Source: Ustilaginoidea virens (Eukaryota > Ascomycota > Sordariomycetes > Hypocreales > Clavicipitaceae). Taken from it: 64,000 bases of DNA. The stretch covers positions 3,906,001-3,970,000 of the forward strand of contig NC_057316.1 in the NCBI RefSeq assembly GCF_000687475.1. Direction: 5' to 3'. The notes beneath the pieces are model-generated. The model had not been told where the DNA came from. It searched no databases and saw only the letters and a list, made by a program, of their open reading frames with translations. The position numbers and the translations under genes are program-made. Shown piece after piece: positions 25,271-35,971 of this stretch. The stretch's first letter is position 1, and the number at the start of each line of letters is the position of its first letter.

Positions 25271-26680
25271 TAGCGCTTTAATATATATTTTCAATAATAT
25301 AAAGTGGTTTACTAATATCGACTATAATATCGATAAGTATATTATTCGTAATATTTATAATAGTATTTCGAAAGTCCTCGGTATTAGCTCTATTCGAATT
25401 ATATTATAAGATAAAAAGGCTATTACCTTTACCGATATTCTATATAATCTAACGATTATAGCGAATCTTCTTACTATAAAAAAGATAAGAAATAAAAGAT
25501 TATTTTAAAATAATAAAGTCGATAAGATTTACCTATAGAAAAATAATTAATAAAAAATAATCTTTTAAGTTTCTTAGGTAGAAAAGAGGCCCTATATCCT
25601 CTACTAAAGTAGTAAAAACAATATGCCTATAGATGAATTTATTATAAAGGCTTAAAATAAAGCCTCAATTATTAATAAAGCCTATTTAGCTCGAGGAGAC
25701 AGCCGCTAGCCCAAAACTTCAATAAAAACACCTTATACTATTTAGTATATGCATTTTAGGCACCTAGGTCGGGATTTAATAGATTATATCTTTAAGGATA
25801 TATTGCAAATGCCTGAGGAAAAAGAAGCTTTAAATTATAAGGTTTATAGCAGTATAAAAATCGTAAAGTAGATATTATAGTTATCTTACGAGCTCTTAAT
25901 ACCTTAAAAACCCTTTAAAGTAGTCTCTTTTAATCTATTTTTATAAGCTAATACTTTCAATAGTAATAAATATATAGCATTATTTACCTACCGATTTACG
26001 GGAATAAAATATATTTTTATAATACTTAGAAAGACTAACCTACCTAAATGCTAACTAATCTTCGAGAATTAAGTTTTATGCCTATATAATATAGCGATTG
26101 CGATAATTATCTTTAATAACGAAATAGCACTTTAGACTAGCAATAAGCGGGAAAAAGCTAAGTGGAAAAGCATTATAATTCGAAATTTAAGCCTTAATTA
26201 CTAATATTAGAATAGTTATGCTAAATATTCTAGGGGGGTTTAAAGATAAAGATGGCCCTTCTTAATATATAAGTAGGCTTTCTTAAGGAGTTATAGCCCA
26301 TTATAGCCGAAGTAATAGTATATTTACTAAATTGAAGCCCTAGGAAGTCGGAAAGACCTTATAATAACTAGAAGTCACCTCTTTAAATGCTTTAACTTTA
26401 GCTCCATAATAATAAGCCTGCCTAAAAATACCTACCGGCAGATATTTATCTATAAATTCACTACCTCTACGCCTATAGATATAAGGCTTTTGTAATAACT
26501 CACGATAGGATATTACAGAAAGGTCTAAAGCTTAATTAAAAAGCTTACATTAGGTATTTAGTAGGCTATATCTCGACCACTTAATACTTAATTTAGGTGC
26601 CTTCATTAAAAAAAAGCTATTAATTCAATTCTAGCCACATTATATTCGATAAGACCGTTTTTTATTAAAATAAATACTAC

Positions 26681-27422
26681 TGTTAAAATCCTATAGTAGC
26701 CTACTAGGCTGCTGGCCTAATGCCCTACTGGCTTACTGACCTTCTAGTCCTTATACCGCCTCTTGGACTTACGGTAGTCTTACCAACCTTAGGCCTTTGC
26801 CTTTTACCTTAGGATTTTCAGTGGATTATTTACTGTATATCAAGTAAGGTAGGCCTTATTAAAAAAAGGTGTGGCATTGCTAAATTAGCGTGGTAGGCCT
26901 ACTAGTGTGGTGGCGGCCTACTAGTGTAGTGGCTAGTCCACTAGTGTGGTGGGTAGTCACTAGCGTGGTGATTAGTCACTAGTGTGGTGGCTAATTACTA
27001 GTGCGGTGGTTAGGATGGTTGGAAAGGCTGGATATAGTGGGGCTGCTGACGTATTATATATGTGGCATAGCGAGTATTACGGGGAGCTTTCTTACTAGCT
27101 ACCTTGGATGCCTAGGCCCACCCCTCCTTCGTGTATATATAGGATAGCTTTCCCCCTTCTTTCTAGATAGTAGAAGGGTAGCACAATCGAGTCTGTTAAT
27201 GCACTATATGCCTCTTAACTTCTTACCTTCCCTGCGTTTTCTGGTTATCTTATATTTGCCTTGCCTTTACACTTGCCCTGCTTTATAGCACTTGTATAGT
27301 CTTAGGACTTGGTGAAAAATCTAGTATTTATATTAAGATTAGTTCACAGGTCGCAGACAGTCTTGTGCCATCTAGCTAGCTAGTAAGGCTCTGCTTTTAT
27401 AGTGACCTTGAGAATTGCAATA
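26681..27422 (+). repeat. 5' LTR of copy C
   Basis: 742 bp, TGTTAAAATCC to TTGCAATA. A TATATATA box lies at 27,134-27,141. A minisatellite of CTAGTGTGGTGG-type units lies at about 26,890-27,010. Confidence 0.94.
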
Positions 27423-27437
27423 GGTTATAAGCCCGGG
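27423..27437 (+). other. Primer-binding site of copy C
   Basis: GGTTATAAGCCCGGG immediately follows the 5' LTR. It matches the copy B site except for one G-to-A change in the part complementary to the initiator tRNA-Met anticodon loop. Confidence 0.65.
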
Positions 27438-27805
27438 TTCTTACTTCTTTGTTTTGACCCTATCTCTTTTGTGTTCACCCCTTAGTCTCTCTTGCTTATT
27501 AGTACTACTAATATAGCTATCCTTTGGTATCCTTAGCTTACCCTTATTACCTTTGGCTTACCCTTTATTACCTACAGTATTACCCTGCGGCAATCAACGG
27601 CGTACCCCTACGGCAACTTATGGCGTAACCTTATGGCACTCTTAGCGTAACCTTACGTTATTTTCGGCGTAACCTATGGCACCTACGGATTTTATAGTAT
27701 AATATTCTTTACATTATACCACTGTATAACATCTTTTCCCCTAGTGCACGACTCTTACTGCACTATATGGCACCTGTTATACTCTCCTATTTATAGCACT
27801 TTTGG

Positions 27806-27925
27806 TACGGCACTTACGGCACCTTTTTTATATTACGGCACCTACGGCACCTACGGCACCTAGCTTCTACGGCATTTACGGCACCTACGGCACTTACGGT
27901 ACCTTTATATTACGGCACCATATAA
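27806..27925 (+). repeat. 9-bp leader repeat of copy C
   Basis: Tandem ACGGCACCT-type units, homologous to 76-176 and 16,583-16,700. Confidence 0.8.
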
Positions 27926-28156
27926 GCACCTTAAACACCAACGCTATAATACGGACTTGCACAACGCCTACGGCATTTGTGCTTTTATATAAAGACCTAC
28001 CGCTATACTCTGCGGTTACCTTTTATAGTAGGCTACTAGCCACTATATTTACTAGCTGTCTAGCTAGTTACTCGACTATTTTGCTAGCTATTTAGCTGGT
28101 TATTCATCTGTTCATACAGCTATTAGCACCATTTTTAACGACTTTTAACCATTATA

Positions 28157-31129
28157 ATGGCACAGTCTAGGCCTTCCACTTATAAGGCCACTTTGGATTC
28201 CAACTCTAAAGCTGATCTTACTGCACGACTATAGCTAGATATAGACTATATAAAGTCCCAGATGAATACCCTAACTACCCTTATATAAGGCTTAGTTAGT
28301 AGGCGAAATAGTAACGTTCCTACTATTACAATTAGCAAGGAACTAGTAGAGGCTACTAGCCCTACTATCTCCGGTCCTACTAATATGAACAGTAAGGACT
28401 CTATAGAGGCTACTAGCCCTACTACTGCTAATGCCGCTTCTACTAATAATAGCAAGAATAATTCTACTAATAATAGGAAAAAGAAGCAGCAAAAGAAGAA
28501 GGAACAGGACTCTAATAATAGCAGCAAACAGCAAAATATCGAGTCCTTTATTATAGGCAATTATAATACCCAGGATACTAATATATCCTATTCCTCTTCT
28601 TCTACCACTATATCCACTGATGTAAGCTATAGTGCTAAATCAGGCGGTAGGACCCCTAAGGATGCCCTCCTTTACGATACAGGCTCTACTTATCATATTG
28701 TAAATGATAAGAAGTATTTCACCACTTTTCACCATTTTGAGAAGGATAATAAGCCGGTAATTACTACTAGTGGTAGCCCTATTTCCCCTACTGGTTGGGG
28801 CACAGCACGATTTACTATACTACAGGGCGTTAATCCCACCAAATGGGGTATTATAGAGCTCAAGAATGCACTATATATTCCTACCTTAGATATTAACATT
28901 ATTAGCGGTGTAAAGCACTATGCCGCTAAAGGGGTACTAATTAGAAATCAGCTTTAGTCAGCAAGCCGTAAATGCATCGGCATTTTTAAATTTGAAAAAT
29001 ACGGCTTTTTCCTTCTACAGAAAGGAATAGACACATCACTACTGCATCAACCTTACAGCCATTATACTATTACTAATAGTATATCAGTAGAGGTCCCCAG
29101 CCCTACTAACCCTGCTGATTATAGTAATCCTAAGGATACTACTATTACCCCCGTTCCTACTACTGCGACTAGTAAGGAACCTGTAGAGGCTACTAGCCTT
29201 ACTACTAACTAGCCCGCTACTATAACTAGCGAAGACCCTGTAGAGGCTACTAGCCCTACTACTAACTCTCCCGTTATTACGACTAGCGAAAATCCCGCTA
29301 TTACGACTAGCGAAAATCCTATAGTAGCTATTAGCCCTACTCCTGCCCTTATAGCTGCTGATACAGAATATCAGAAGCTATTACAATTAGCCGGCATTTA
29401 GTATGTACGGCTAGGGCATATAGGTATTCAGCTACTTAAAAAGACCTATGCTAATACCTACCTTGTCTACCTTCTAAAGAAAAAGGTTGTTACTAAAACA
29501 ACCTTTATTACCTTTATCCACCAAAATGAAGGTATAGGCCCTATTTCTAGTGGCCTAGAAGGAGACTTTCACAAAGGGCAAAATATAGGTTTAAAGGGGG
29601 TATTTAGCAGTAAAGAACCTACTATTTTACTAGATGACCTAGAAAGCATTCCTAACCCTACTAACTCTGCTAACCTTACTAGCATTACTAGCACTAATGC
29701 TATACCGGATGACCTAGAAAGCATGCCGGACCCTACTAATTTTACTAGCATTACTAATGCTACCCCAGATAATATTACTAATACTAATGCCACCGTAGAT
29801 TACCTTCCTAAGTCAGAAGACTTTATAGGCGCCTTTCTAAATAGCAAGCTTTCTAAGACTATTTATATAGATATTTCTGATGGATTTCTTAAATTTATAG
29901 AGAGCTTACTACTAACTAATAGCGATAGCAAGCTTTGGTCTAATATTTAACGGCAACGGCTACTAACTTTACTTAAAGAAGCCGGCTTTAATCCTTCTAT
30001 TAAGTAAGCTATTTTACTAAAAAAGGCCCTATACGGGCTAAAATAAGCACCCTGCAAATAGCAATATCGGCTAAAAGACCTAATTTCTAGTAAAGGTTTC
30101 TTATCTTTAGCTTCTGATGCTGCCGTCTTTTATAATAAGCAAACTAGTACTTTTATCGTTACTTATATTAATAATTGCCTATTAGTTAGTCTAAATATAA
30201 CTTATATCAACCAGCTAAAAAGGAAATTTCATAAGGTTTATACTATAGAAGACCGCGGTCTGGCTTCCTTCTTCCTAGGTGTATAGATTATACGAAATAG
30301 GAAGGAAGGTCTATTGTGGCTGCACCAAGCCCAATTTATAGCAGAGGTCTTAGCTAAATTCGGCTTACAGGATACTAAACCTCAGCTAATTCCACTTTAA
30401 CCAGGGATTCTAAATAAATCTAGTGGAAAAAATCTTAGCCCTACTGATCAGAGCCTTTATTAGAGCCTTACTGGCACTATAATGTGGCTTATAATAATGA
30501 CTAGGCCCGATCTAGCATTTCCTACCCAATACCTCTCCCGGTTTATATCCAAGGCAACTAATATACATCTAAATACTGCGAAAGGCAGCTTTAGCTACCT
30601 TAAAGGCACTAAGAACCTAGCTATTTGCTTTAGTACTACTAAAAGCAACCAACAGCCTATTATAACCGCTTATTCTGATAGCGACTTTGCTGGCTGTAAA
30701 GAAACCTCTAAATCTACTGGAGGCTTCTTGACTACTATTAATAGTGGTCCTATTAGCTGGCGTTTTAAGCGAGCCTCTTTAGTAGTGCTATCTACTTTAG
30801 AAGCTGAATCTGATGCATTACTTAAGACTATCCGTGAGGTACAGTGGCTTTCTAACCTTTATAAGGAGCTGGAAATTGATATTTTACGCCCTATACCGCT
30901 ATATTGCGATAACTAGGGCTTCATTTCAAATTCTAACGACCCTAATCAGCATGCTCGCACTAAGCATACACTATTAAAATTCCGGTATATTAGGGAGCAA
31001 GCCTAGCTGGGCTTAGTGAAAATTACCTACTTACCTACTAATAGTATGCCTGCTGACAGCCTTACTAAGCCACTGCCGGGCCTTAAATTTACTAGGTTCC
31101 GCGAGTTACTAGGTCTTAGGGCCTGCTAA
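28157..31129 (+). pseudogene. Shortened gag-protease-RNase H polyprotein of copy C
   Basis: One frame of 991 codons from ATG at 28,157 to TAA at 31,127-31,129, without frameshift but with about 14 internal TAG/TAA stops. The stretch 28,385-28,957 is open and holds the Lys-rich segment and the protease motif YDTGSTYHI. GAG-pre-integrase (RLGHIG, about 29,412) is joined directly to the segment that follows integrase in copy A (TYLVYLLKKK, about 29,456), so integrase is absent. A second junction (KSEDFIGAFLN, about 29,812) removes the N-terminal half of RT. The RT core is decayed (YINN). RNase H (30,482-30,916) is open and well preserved. It cannot encode an autonomous element. Confidence 0.9.
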
Positions 31130-31250
31130 CTTATACTAACATACTTTTACTAAGGTTTTTCTTATGTTTTTCCTTAACACTTTTTACTGCATTTTCTTTC
31201 CTTATCCTTTACACGATTAGCTTGCTACTACAGTAGCTAATCAGAGGGGG

Positions 31251-31992
31251 TGTTAAAATCCTATAGTAGCCTACTAGGCTGCTGGCTTAATGCCCTACTG
31301 GCTTACTGACCTTCTAGTCCTTATACCGCCTCTTGGACTTACGGTAGTCTTACCAACCTTAGGCCTTTGCCTTTTACCTTAGGATTTTCAGTGGATTATT
31401 TACTGTATATCAAGTAAGATAGGCCTTATTAAAAAAAGGTGTGGCATTGCTAAATTAGCGTGGTAGGCCTACTAGTGTGGTGGCGGCCTACTAGTGTAAT
31501 GGCTAGTCCACTAGTGTGGTGGGTAGTCACTAGCGTGGTGGTTAGTCACTAGCGTGGTGGCTAATTACTAGTGCGGTGGTTAGGGTGGTTGGAAAGGCTG
31601 GATATAGTGGGGCTGCTGACGTATTATATACGTGGCATAGCGAGTATTACGGGGAGCTTTCTTACTAGCTACCTTGGATGCCTAGGCCCACCCCTCCTTC
31701 GTGTATATATAGGATAGCTTTCCCCCTTCTTTCTAGATAGTAGAAGGGTAGCACAATCGAGTCTGTTAATGCACTATATGCCTCTTAACTTCTTACCTTC
31801 CCTGCGTTTTCTGGTTATCTTATATTTGCCTTGCCTTTACACTTGCCCTGCTTTATAGCACTTGTATAGTCTTAGGACTTGGTGAAAAATCTAGTATTTA
31901 TACTAAGATTAGTTCACAGGTCGCAGACAGTCTTGTGCCATCTAGCTAGCTAGTAAGGCTCTGTTTTTATAGTGACCTTGAGAATTGCAATA
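31251..31992 (+). repeat. 3' LTR of copy C
   Basis: 742 bp, preceded by the polypurine tract AGAGGGGG (31,243-31,250). Confidence 0.94.
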
Positions 31993-34319
31993 ACTACTTA
32001 CCGATTTCTAAATAATAGAAGGAGGCCCTAAATAGCCTTATCGGTAATATTAAAGAAATACCTATTATTAACGACTTTAAATTTATATCATTTAGGAATT
32101 TAATTAAAAATATCTTTACTAACGATCTTATTATTAAATAGGCACTAAAGGCATAAAATAAAGCTACTAATAATACCCCTTAATTAATAGAAATTGATCT
32201 TAAGGTTATAGACTACCCTAAAGAAGCTATCGCTTAAGCAATATTACCGTCTTTACTATTTTCGCCTAAGCCTAACGATAAACTTAAGCTAATTACTCCC
32301 TTTAATAATATATTCTTTATAAAGCTTAAAGAAAATACTTATAATATTTTCGCAGCTTTTATCGCGAAGCCTTTAGCTATAATAGAGGTACTATATATTA
32401 CGAATATACCTAAGGAGCCGGCGATATAAAAGGAGCTTAAGAAGCACCCTAAATGTAAGGAATTTATCGCTATTATAAAAGAAGAATATTCAAAAGTTAT
32501 AAATAAAGAGATTAGGTATATTATTTAATAGAATAATTTATCTATTAACCCTAGGATCAAGCTATTAGACCTAAAGTAGGTATTTACCTATAAATAGGAC
32601 TAAAATAGGTATTTTACCGGTTATAAGGCACGATTATACGTTCGTAGTAATTAATAACCCTATAATCTTTATAATACCTAGGCAGTAGTACTTATAGCAT
32701 GTATATTTCGGCTTCTTATAGCGTTAATATACTTCTTTAACCTAGAAACGCACTAATATAACTTTATTACGGCTTTTCTTAACGTACTACTTAATGAGAC
32801 TATCTATTACAAATAACTTAATAGGTTCTACGATAGTTTTATATTTATTAGGTTATTATATGCCCTATATAGGCTTTAAAGGTCTCTACTATTATAGTTT
32901 AAAGAGTTATTATAATTCCTATTGCAATAAGGCTTCAAATAGGTCTATAAGGACCCCTATATCTTTATCGATAGCTTCCTTATTATATTCTTCTATATTA
33001 ATAACCTAATCGTACTATATTATAAGTCACAAATAGAGGTATTTAAGTCGTTCTATACAGTATTAATAGTAGCATTTAAGATTAAAGATCTCGGCGAGCT
33101 ATAGTAGTTCCTAGCAATTAAGGTTATTCGCAATCGTATAGCCGGAAAATTATAACTTATATAAAGGGCTTACTTCGATAAGCTAGCGATAAAATATAAC
33201 CTTACTGCATTTAACGATGCTAAAGACCGCCTTTTAGAATACCTACTATATACTATAAGACTTAAGGTATTCGATAGGATAGCTAAACTATATAATATAA
33301 AGTAATACCAATCGATAGTGGGCTTATTAGTATATCCGATTATAATTATAAGGCCTAAACTAGGCTATATTGGATTGTAGCTATTAAGATTCCTTTAAAA
33401 TCTAGGTCTAGACTATTTATAAGCCATAAGGAAGGCACTCGATTATAGCTATATATAGAAGAATACCGCGATAGAGTTCTAGGCTAATATAGTAAAAATA
33501 GAGGCATTTTCTAATACTTCCTATACCGACGATATTATAACGCGATAAAGCAATTAGGGCTATATAATTAAGCTCTTTAGCGGCCCGATTGTATATAAAT
33601 CAGGTTAATAGGATATTATTACGATATCGTTAATAGAGATAGAGCTTCTTACGATATCTTATATAGCAAAAGAGGTTATCGCCTTTAAGAGATTATATAA
33701 AGAAGTTAGGCTCTAATTATATACTAATATCCCTATAATTCAATACGATAATATCTAGACTATTCGCCTATTGAAGGAGGAATTCTTTAAGCTTATAATA
33801 TAGCTTCATTATATAGATATTTATCACTATTAGTTGCGCTAAAAGGTTTAGAAAGGAATAATCGATATTATATAGGTTCCAACGGGCAATATAGTTGCTA
33901 ACGGTTTCATAAAGCCCCTAATAGGCTAGAAATTTAAAATCTTCTACCGGTAGTTTAAGCTTATTATTTTGAAAGGATCCTATGACGCTAAACCGCAGTC
34001 TTATAATATTGATTTTAGTAATAAGGAAGAGCCTCATAAGGATCAAAAGATGCTTTAAAAAATCAGATTGAAAGGGGCTTTTTAATAGCTACACTTATTT
34101 CCTATGAAAAATTAGAATCTACGGTTTATTATTGTTTTCTTACTTTGTATATATACTATTGGGCTAATTTACCCCTATACAGGTAGCCTATTCAATAATG
34201 GCACCGTTATTTTATGCATATCGTCTTAAGTGGATTAATATTTCTACTTATTATCTTGCTTTATACTAAGTTTAGCTATATGGTAGGATATCCTAGAGAA
34301 AGCATATCCTAAGGGGGTG

Positions 34320-34515
34320 TGTTAGAGGGAAATTGGCTTATCTGTAATGTAGATATCGGTTATATCCGAGGTTGGATATACTGAATTCCCTTTAGATTAG
34401 TAAGCCCTTAGGGGTACCCCCTATCCTACTATAAATAGCTGGGAACATAAGTCTCTTAGAGAAGACTTGGTTCCTTCAATCAAGCATTATCGCATTTTCC
34501 CTGTGCATTCTGACA
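34320..34515 (+). repeat. 3' LTR of the second copia family
   Basis: It starts TGTTAGAGGG after the purine tract AAGGGGG (34,311-34,317) and ends TTCTGACA. The ATTAT duplication follows. This is the right edge of the transposon block. Confidence 0.92.
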
Positions 34516-34520
34516 ATTAT

Positions 34521-35509
34521 ACCGCCGACAATTTTCTCTTTGGCGTCCAGCAGGACGCACAGCACTGTAAATGATTGGCTGGCGCAGAGCAGCGGTGACT
34601 CCCAGCCTGGCGGGTTCCCACGGTGGTGGTGGTGGTGGTGGTGGTGGTGTCTGGGCGCTTTTGAATAGAAGCCAACAAACCTTGATGAACTCGAGGTTTG
34701 CGGCCGTGGCTAACCAGCCGCTGTTGGATTGTGGGGAGTCGGCCCCCTGGCCACTTCCCGGCTGCCGCTTCCAGATCCGTCTATGGAACCTGCTTGTTCG
34801 TTCTACCAGACCACCATCAGACCAGCTTGAGGCTATGGCTCCTGCGGCCTTCGCGCTGTTTTCTTTGCGTTGCGGCCTCCCTAGGCATTCTCTTTGCCTC
34901 CACGTCCGCCCGGTCGCTTGATCGCACGTCCACGCCGACATCGAGATACGCAAGCAGAGCAAGTCTTCTGCAACAAGGCTCTCTGGAGTAGGCCAGGAGT
35001 TGAGGTCATTGGCACGGGGAAGCAGAGGCGGGATGGAGCAACAGGACTCCCGTTAGTTGCCGAGTGGTGGAGGCCGCTGGGCCGAGTGTATCCTCCCTCT
35101 CCCCTCCCGAGCCTTGTTCAATGCTTTCAACAAATGCACTCGGGCGCTACGCTATGTACACATGTGTGCCCAAAGGTGCGATTGAACCGCTTGAACGCGC
35201 CTGGCTGACCAACCAAACAGAACCATGACTGCCAAGCCCATTATGCCAGTCGAATTTACGGCTGGAATGGACGAGGCTCACGCGAAGATGGTTGGGTACA
35301 GTAAGCACCAGTCTGCGTCGGACCAAGGCGCTTCATGAAACGCCATCAGGGCGCGTGAATCCTTGTTTGACATCTTTGGTCCCGAGCACGAGCACGTACG
35401 TACGGCTCTATTAAAGTATAAACGCCTTCTCTAGTCCTCCTCATCACATCCAGACGCCATCTAATCAGTTCGAACTGGAATCTCCGCCCGCCCGAGTTCT
35501 CGCCCAATC
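34521..35509. other. Intergenic, host DNA resumes
   Basis: Balanced to GC-rich sequence with no convincing gene. Overlapping open frames on both strands at 34,480-35,208 are unsupported by any motif. A (GGT)9 microsatellite lies at 34,622-34,648. The stretch 35,210-35,509 is presumably the promoter and leader of the gene at 35,510. Confidence 0.5.
34622..34648 (+). repeat. (GGT)9 microsatellite
   Basis: Nine uninterrupted GGT units. Confidence 0.95.
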
Positions 35510-35947
35510 ATGCCCAAGACCAAGTTCAAGATCTACATTGCTGTACAAAAAGGAGACCCCGTGGACTTCTCGAAATACAGGCACACTGGCATCTGGTGTG
35601 TACCCGAGGATGGCTCGTCGCATTACTACTACCATGTGAAGGGTTTGACTGGCGAGTTCATCTTCGAGCGGCGAAAAAATTTCGACCCAACAGCTTCGAG
35701 AACCTTCGCCAAGAGAGTCAAGGTTGGAACGACGAGGCATTCACTGACTCCTTCTGAGCTTGCAATCCAGATGGAGTCGGTCCCGGTGGCAAACAATGAT
35801 CCCGAATTCAATTGCCAGCAGTGGGTCGATTACGCCCTGAGGGCGCTCTGTCACGCGAATTATCTGACGGCGGAGCAATACAGCGCCGGCCTAAATGAGA
35901 TGCTCGACGCGGCAATGGAGGCTAAAGATGAGAGCTCGGCATATTGA
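35510..35947 (+). CDS. Conserved fungal protein with possible permuted papain-like (LRAT/NlpC-type) pattern
   Basis: An intronless 145-residue protein starting at ATG 35,510. It has no signal peptide or membrane segment, so it is probably cytosolic. RHTGIW (His25) near the N-terminus and FNCQQWVDYAL (Asn101-Cys102) near the C-terminus are spaced like the His and Asn-Cys signatures of LRAT/NlpC/PPPDE-type permuted papain folds, where the Cys is the nucleophile. The aromatic strand SHYYYHVKG (residues 37-45) would follow the His strand. The C-terminus is an Ala/Glu-rich helix. I recall similar short proteins in other ascomycetes but cannot name the family, and the fold assignment is inference from pattern only. 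It converges with the APH gene, with 24 bp between stop codons. Confidence 0.8.
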   Translation: MPKTKFKIYIAVQKGDPVDFSKYRHTGIWCVPEDGSSHYYYHVKGLTGEFIFERRKNFDPTASRTFAKRVKVGTTRHSLTPSELAIQMESVPVANNDPEFNCQQWVDYALRALCHANYLTAEQYSAGLNEMLDAAMEAKDESSAY

Positions 35948-35971
35948 GGCTTTCATATTTCTCATAATACA

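Larger units (their letters stand above)
26681..31992 (+). mobile_element. Copia copy C, non-autonomous deletion derivative
   Basis: The LTRs at 26,681-27,422 and 31,251-31,992 are both 742 bp and differ at about nine sites by eye, all transitions. The perfect duplication ACTAC lies at 26,676-26,680 and 31,993-31,997. The internal region is 3.8 kb and shares its pol deletion junctions with copy B. It inserted between the GAG-pre-integrase and RT regions of the second-family copia element. Confidence 0.95.
10612..34058 (+). pseudogene. gag-pol of the second copia family, split by four insertions
   Basis: Segments are 10,612-10,948, 11,741-12,408, 17,806-18,462, 25,289-26,680 and 31,998-34,058. 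Gag reads straight across the B insertion site once B and one GACTC copy are removed. A CCHC knuckle near 18,090 is decayed, with Cys read as Tyr (YKYYSKPH). The protease site reads NSSA instead of DSGA at 18,440-18,453, exactly where the LINE entered. GAG-pre-integrase RHLGRDL is near 25,755; RT YKARL near 32,622 and KIKDLGEL near 33,085; the RNase H end ANGFIKPL is near 33,897. Many TAG/TAA stops are present. The ATG at 10,612 is a guess; the stop at 34,056-34,058 fits the family. Confidence 0.82.
10362..34515 (+). mobile_element. Second-family copia element (196-bp LTRs), host of four nested insertions
   Basis: Matching 196-bp LTRs lie at 10,362-10,557 and 34,320-34,515, with the perfect target duplication ATTAT outside them (10,357-10,361 and 34,516-34,520). 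Removing the solo LTR, copy B, the LINE and copy C with their duplications leaves about 5.8 kb, a normal copia size. The coding order then reads gag, zinc knuckle, protease, GAG-pre-integrase, RT, RNase H in one direction. The two LTRs differ at roughly 25 of 196 positions, all transitions, so this is the oldest datable layer. Confidence 0.9.

Noticed and set aside
1..34515. A giant Starship-type mobile element
   Set aside because: No tyrosine-recombinase captain gene or cargo genes are seen; every part is explained by nested LTR and LINE insertions.
34480..35208. Overlapping open frames on both strands right of the transposon block
   Set aside because: The minus-strand frame translates the GGT repeat and LTR end, and the others overlap out of frame. 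None has a domain or a credible splice partner.
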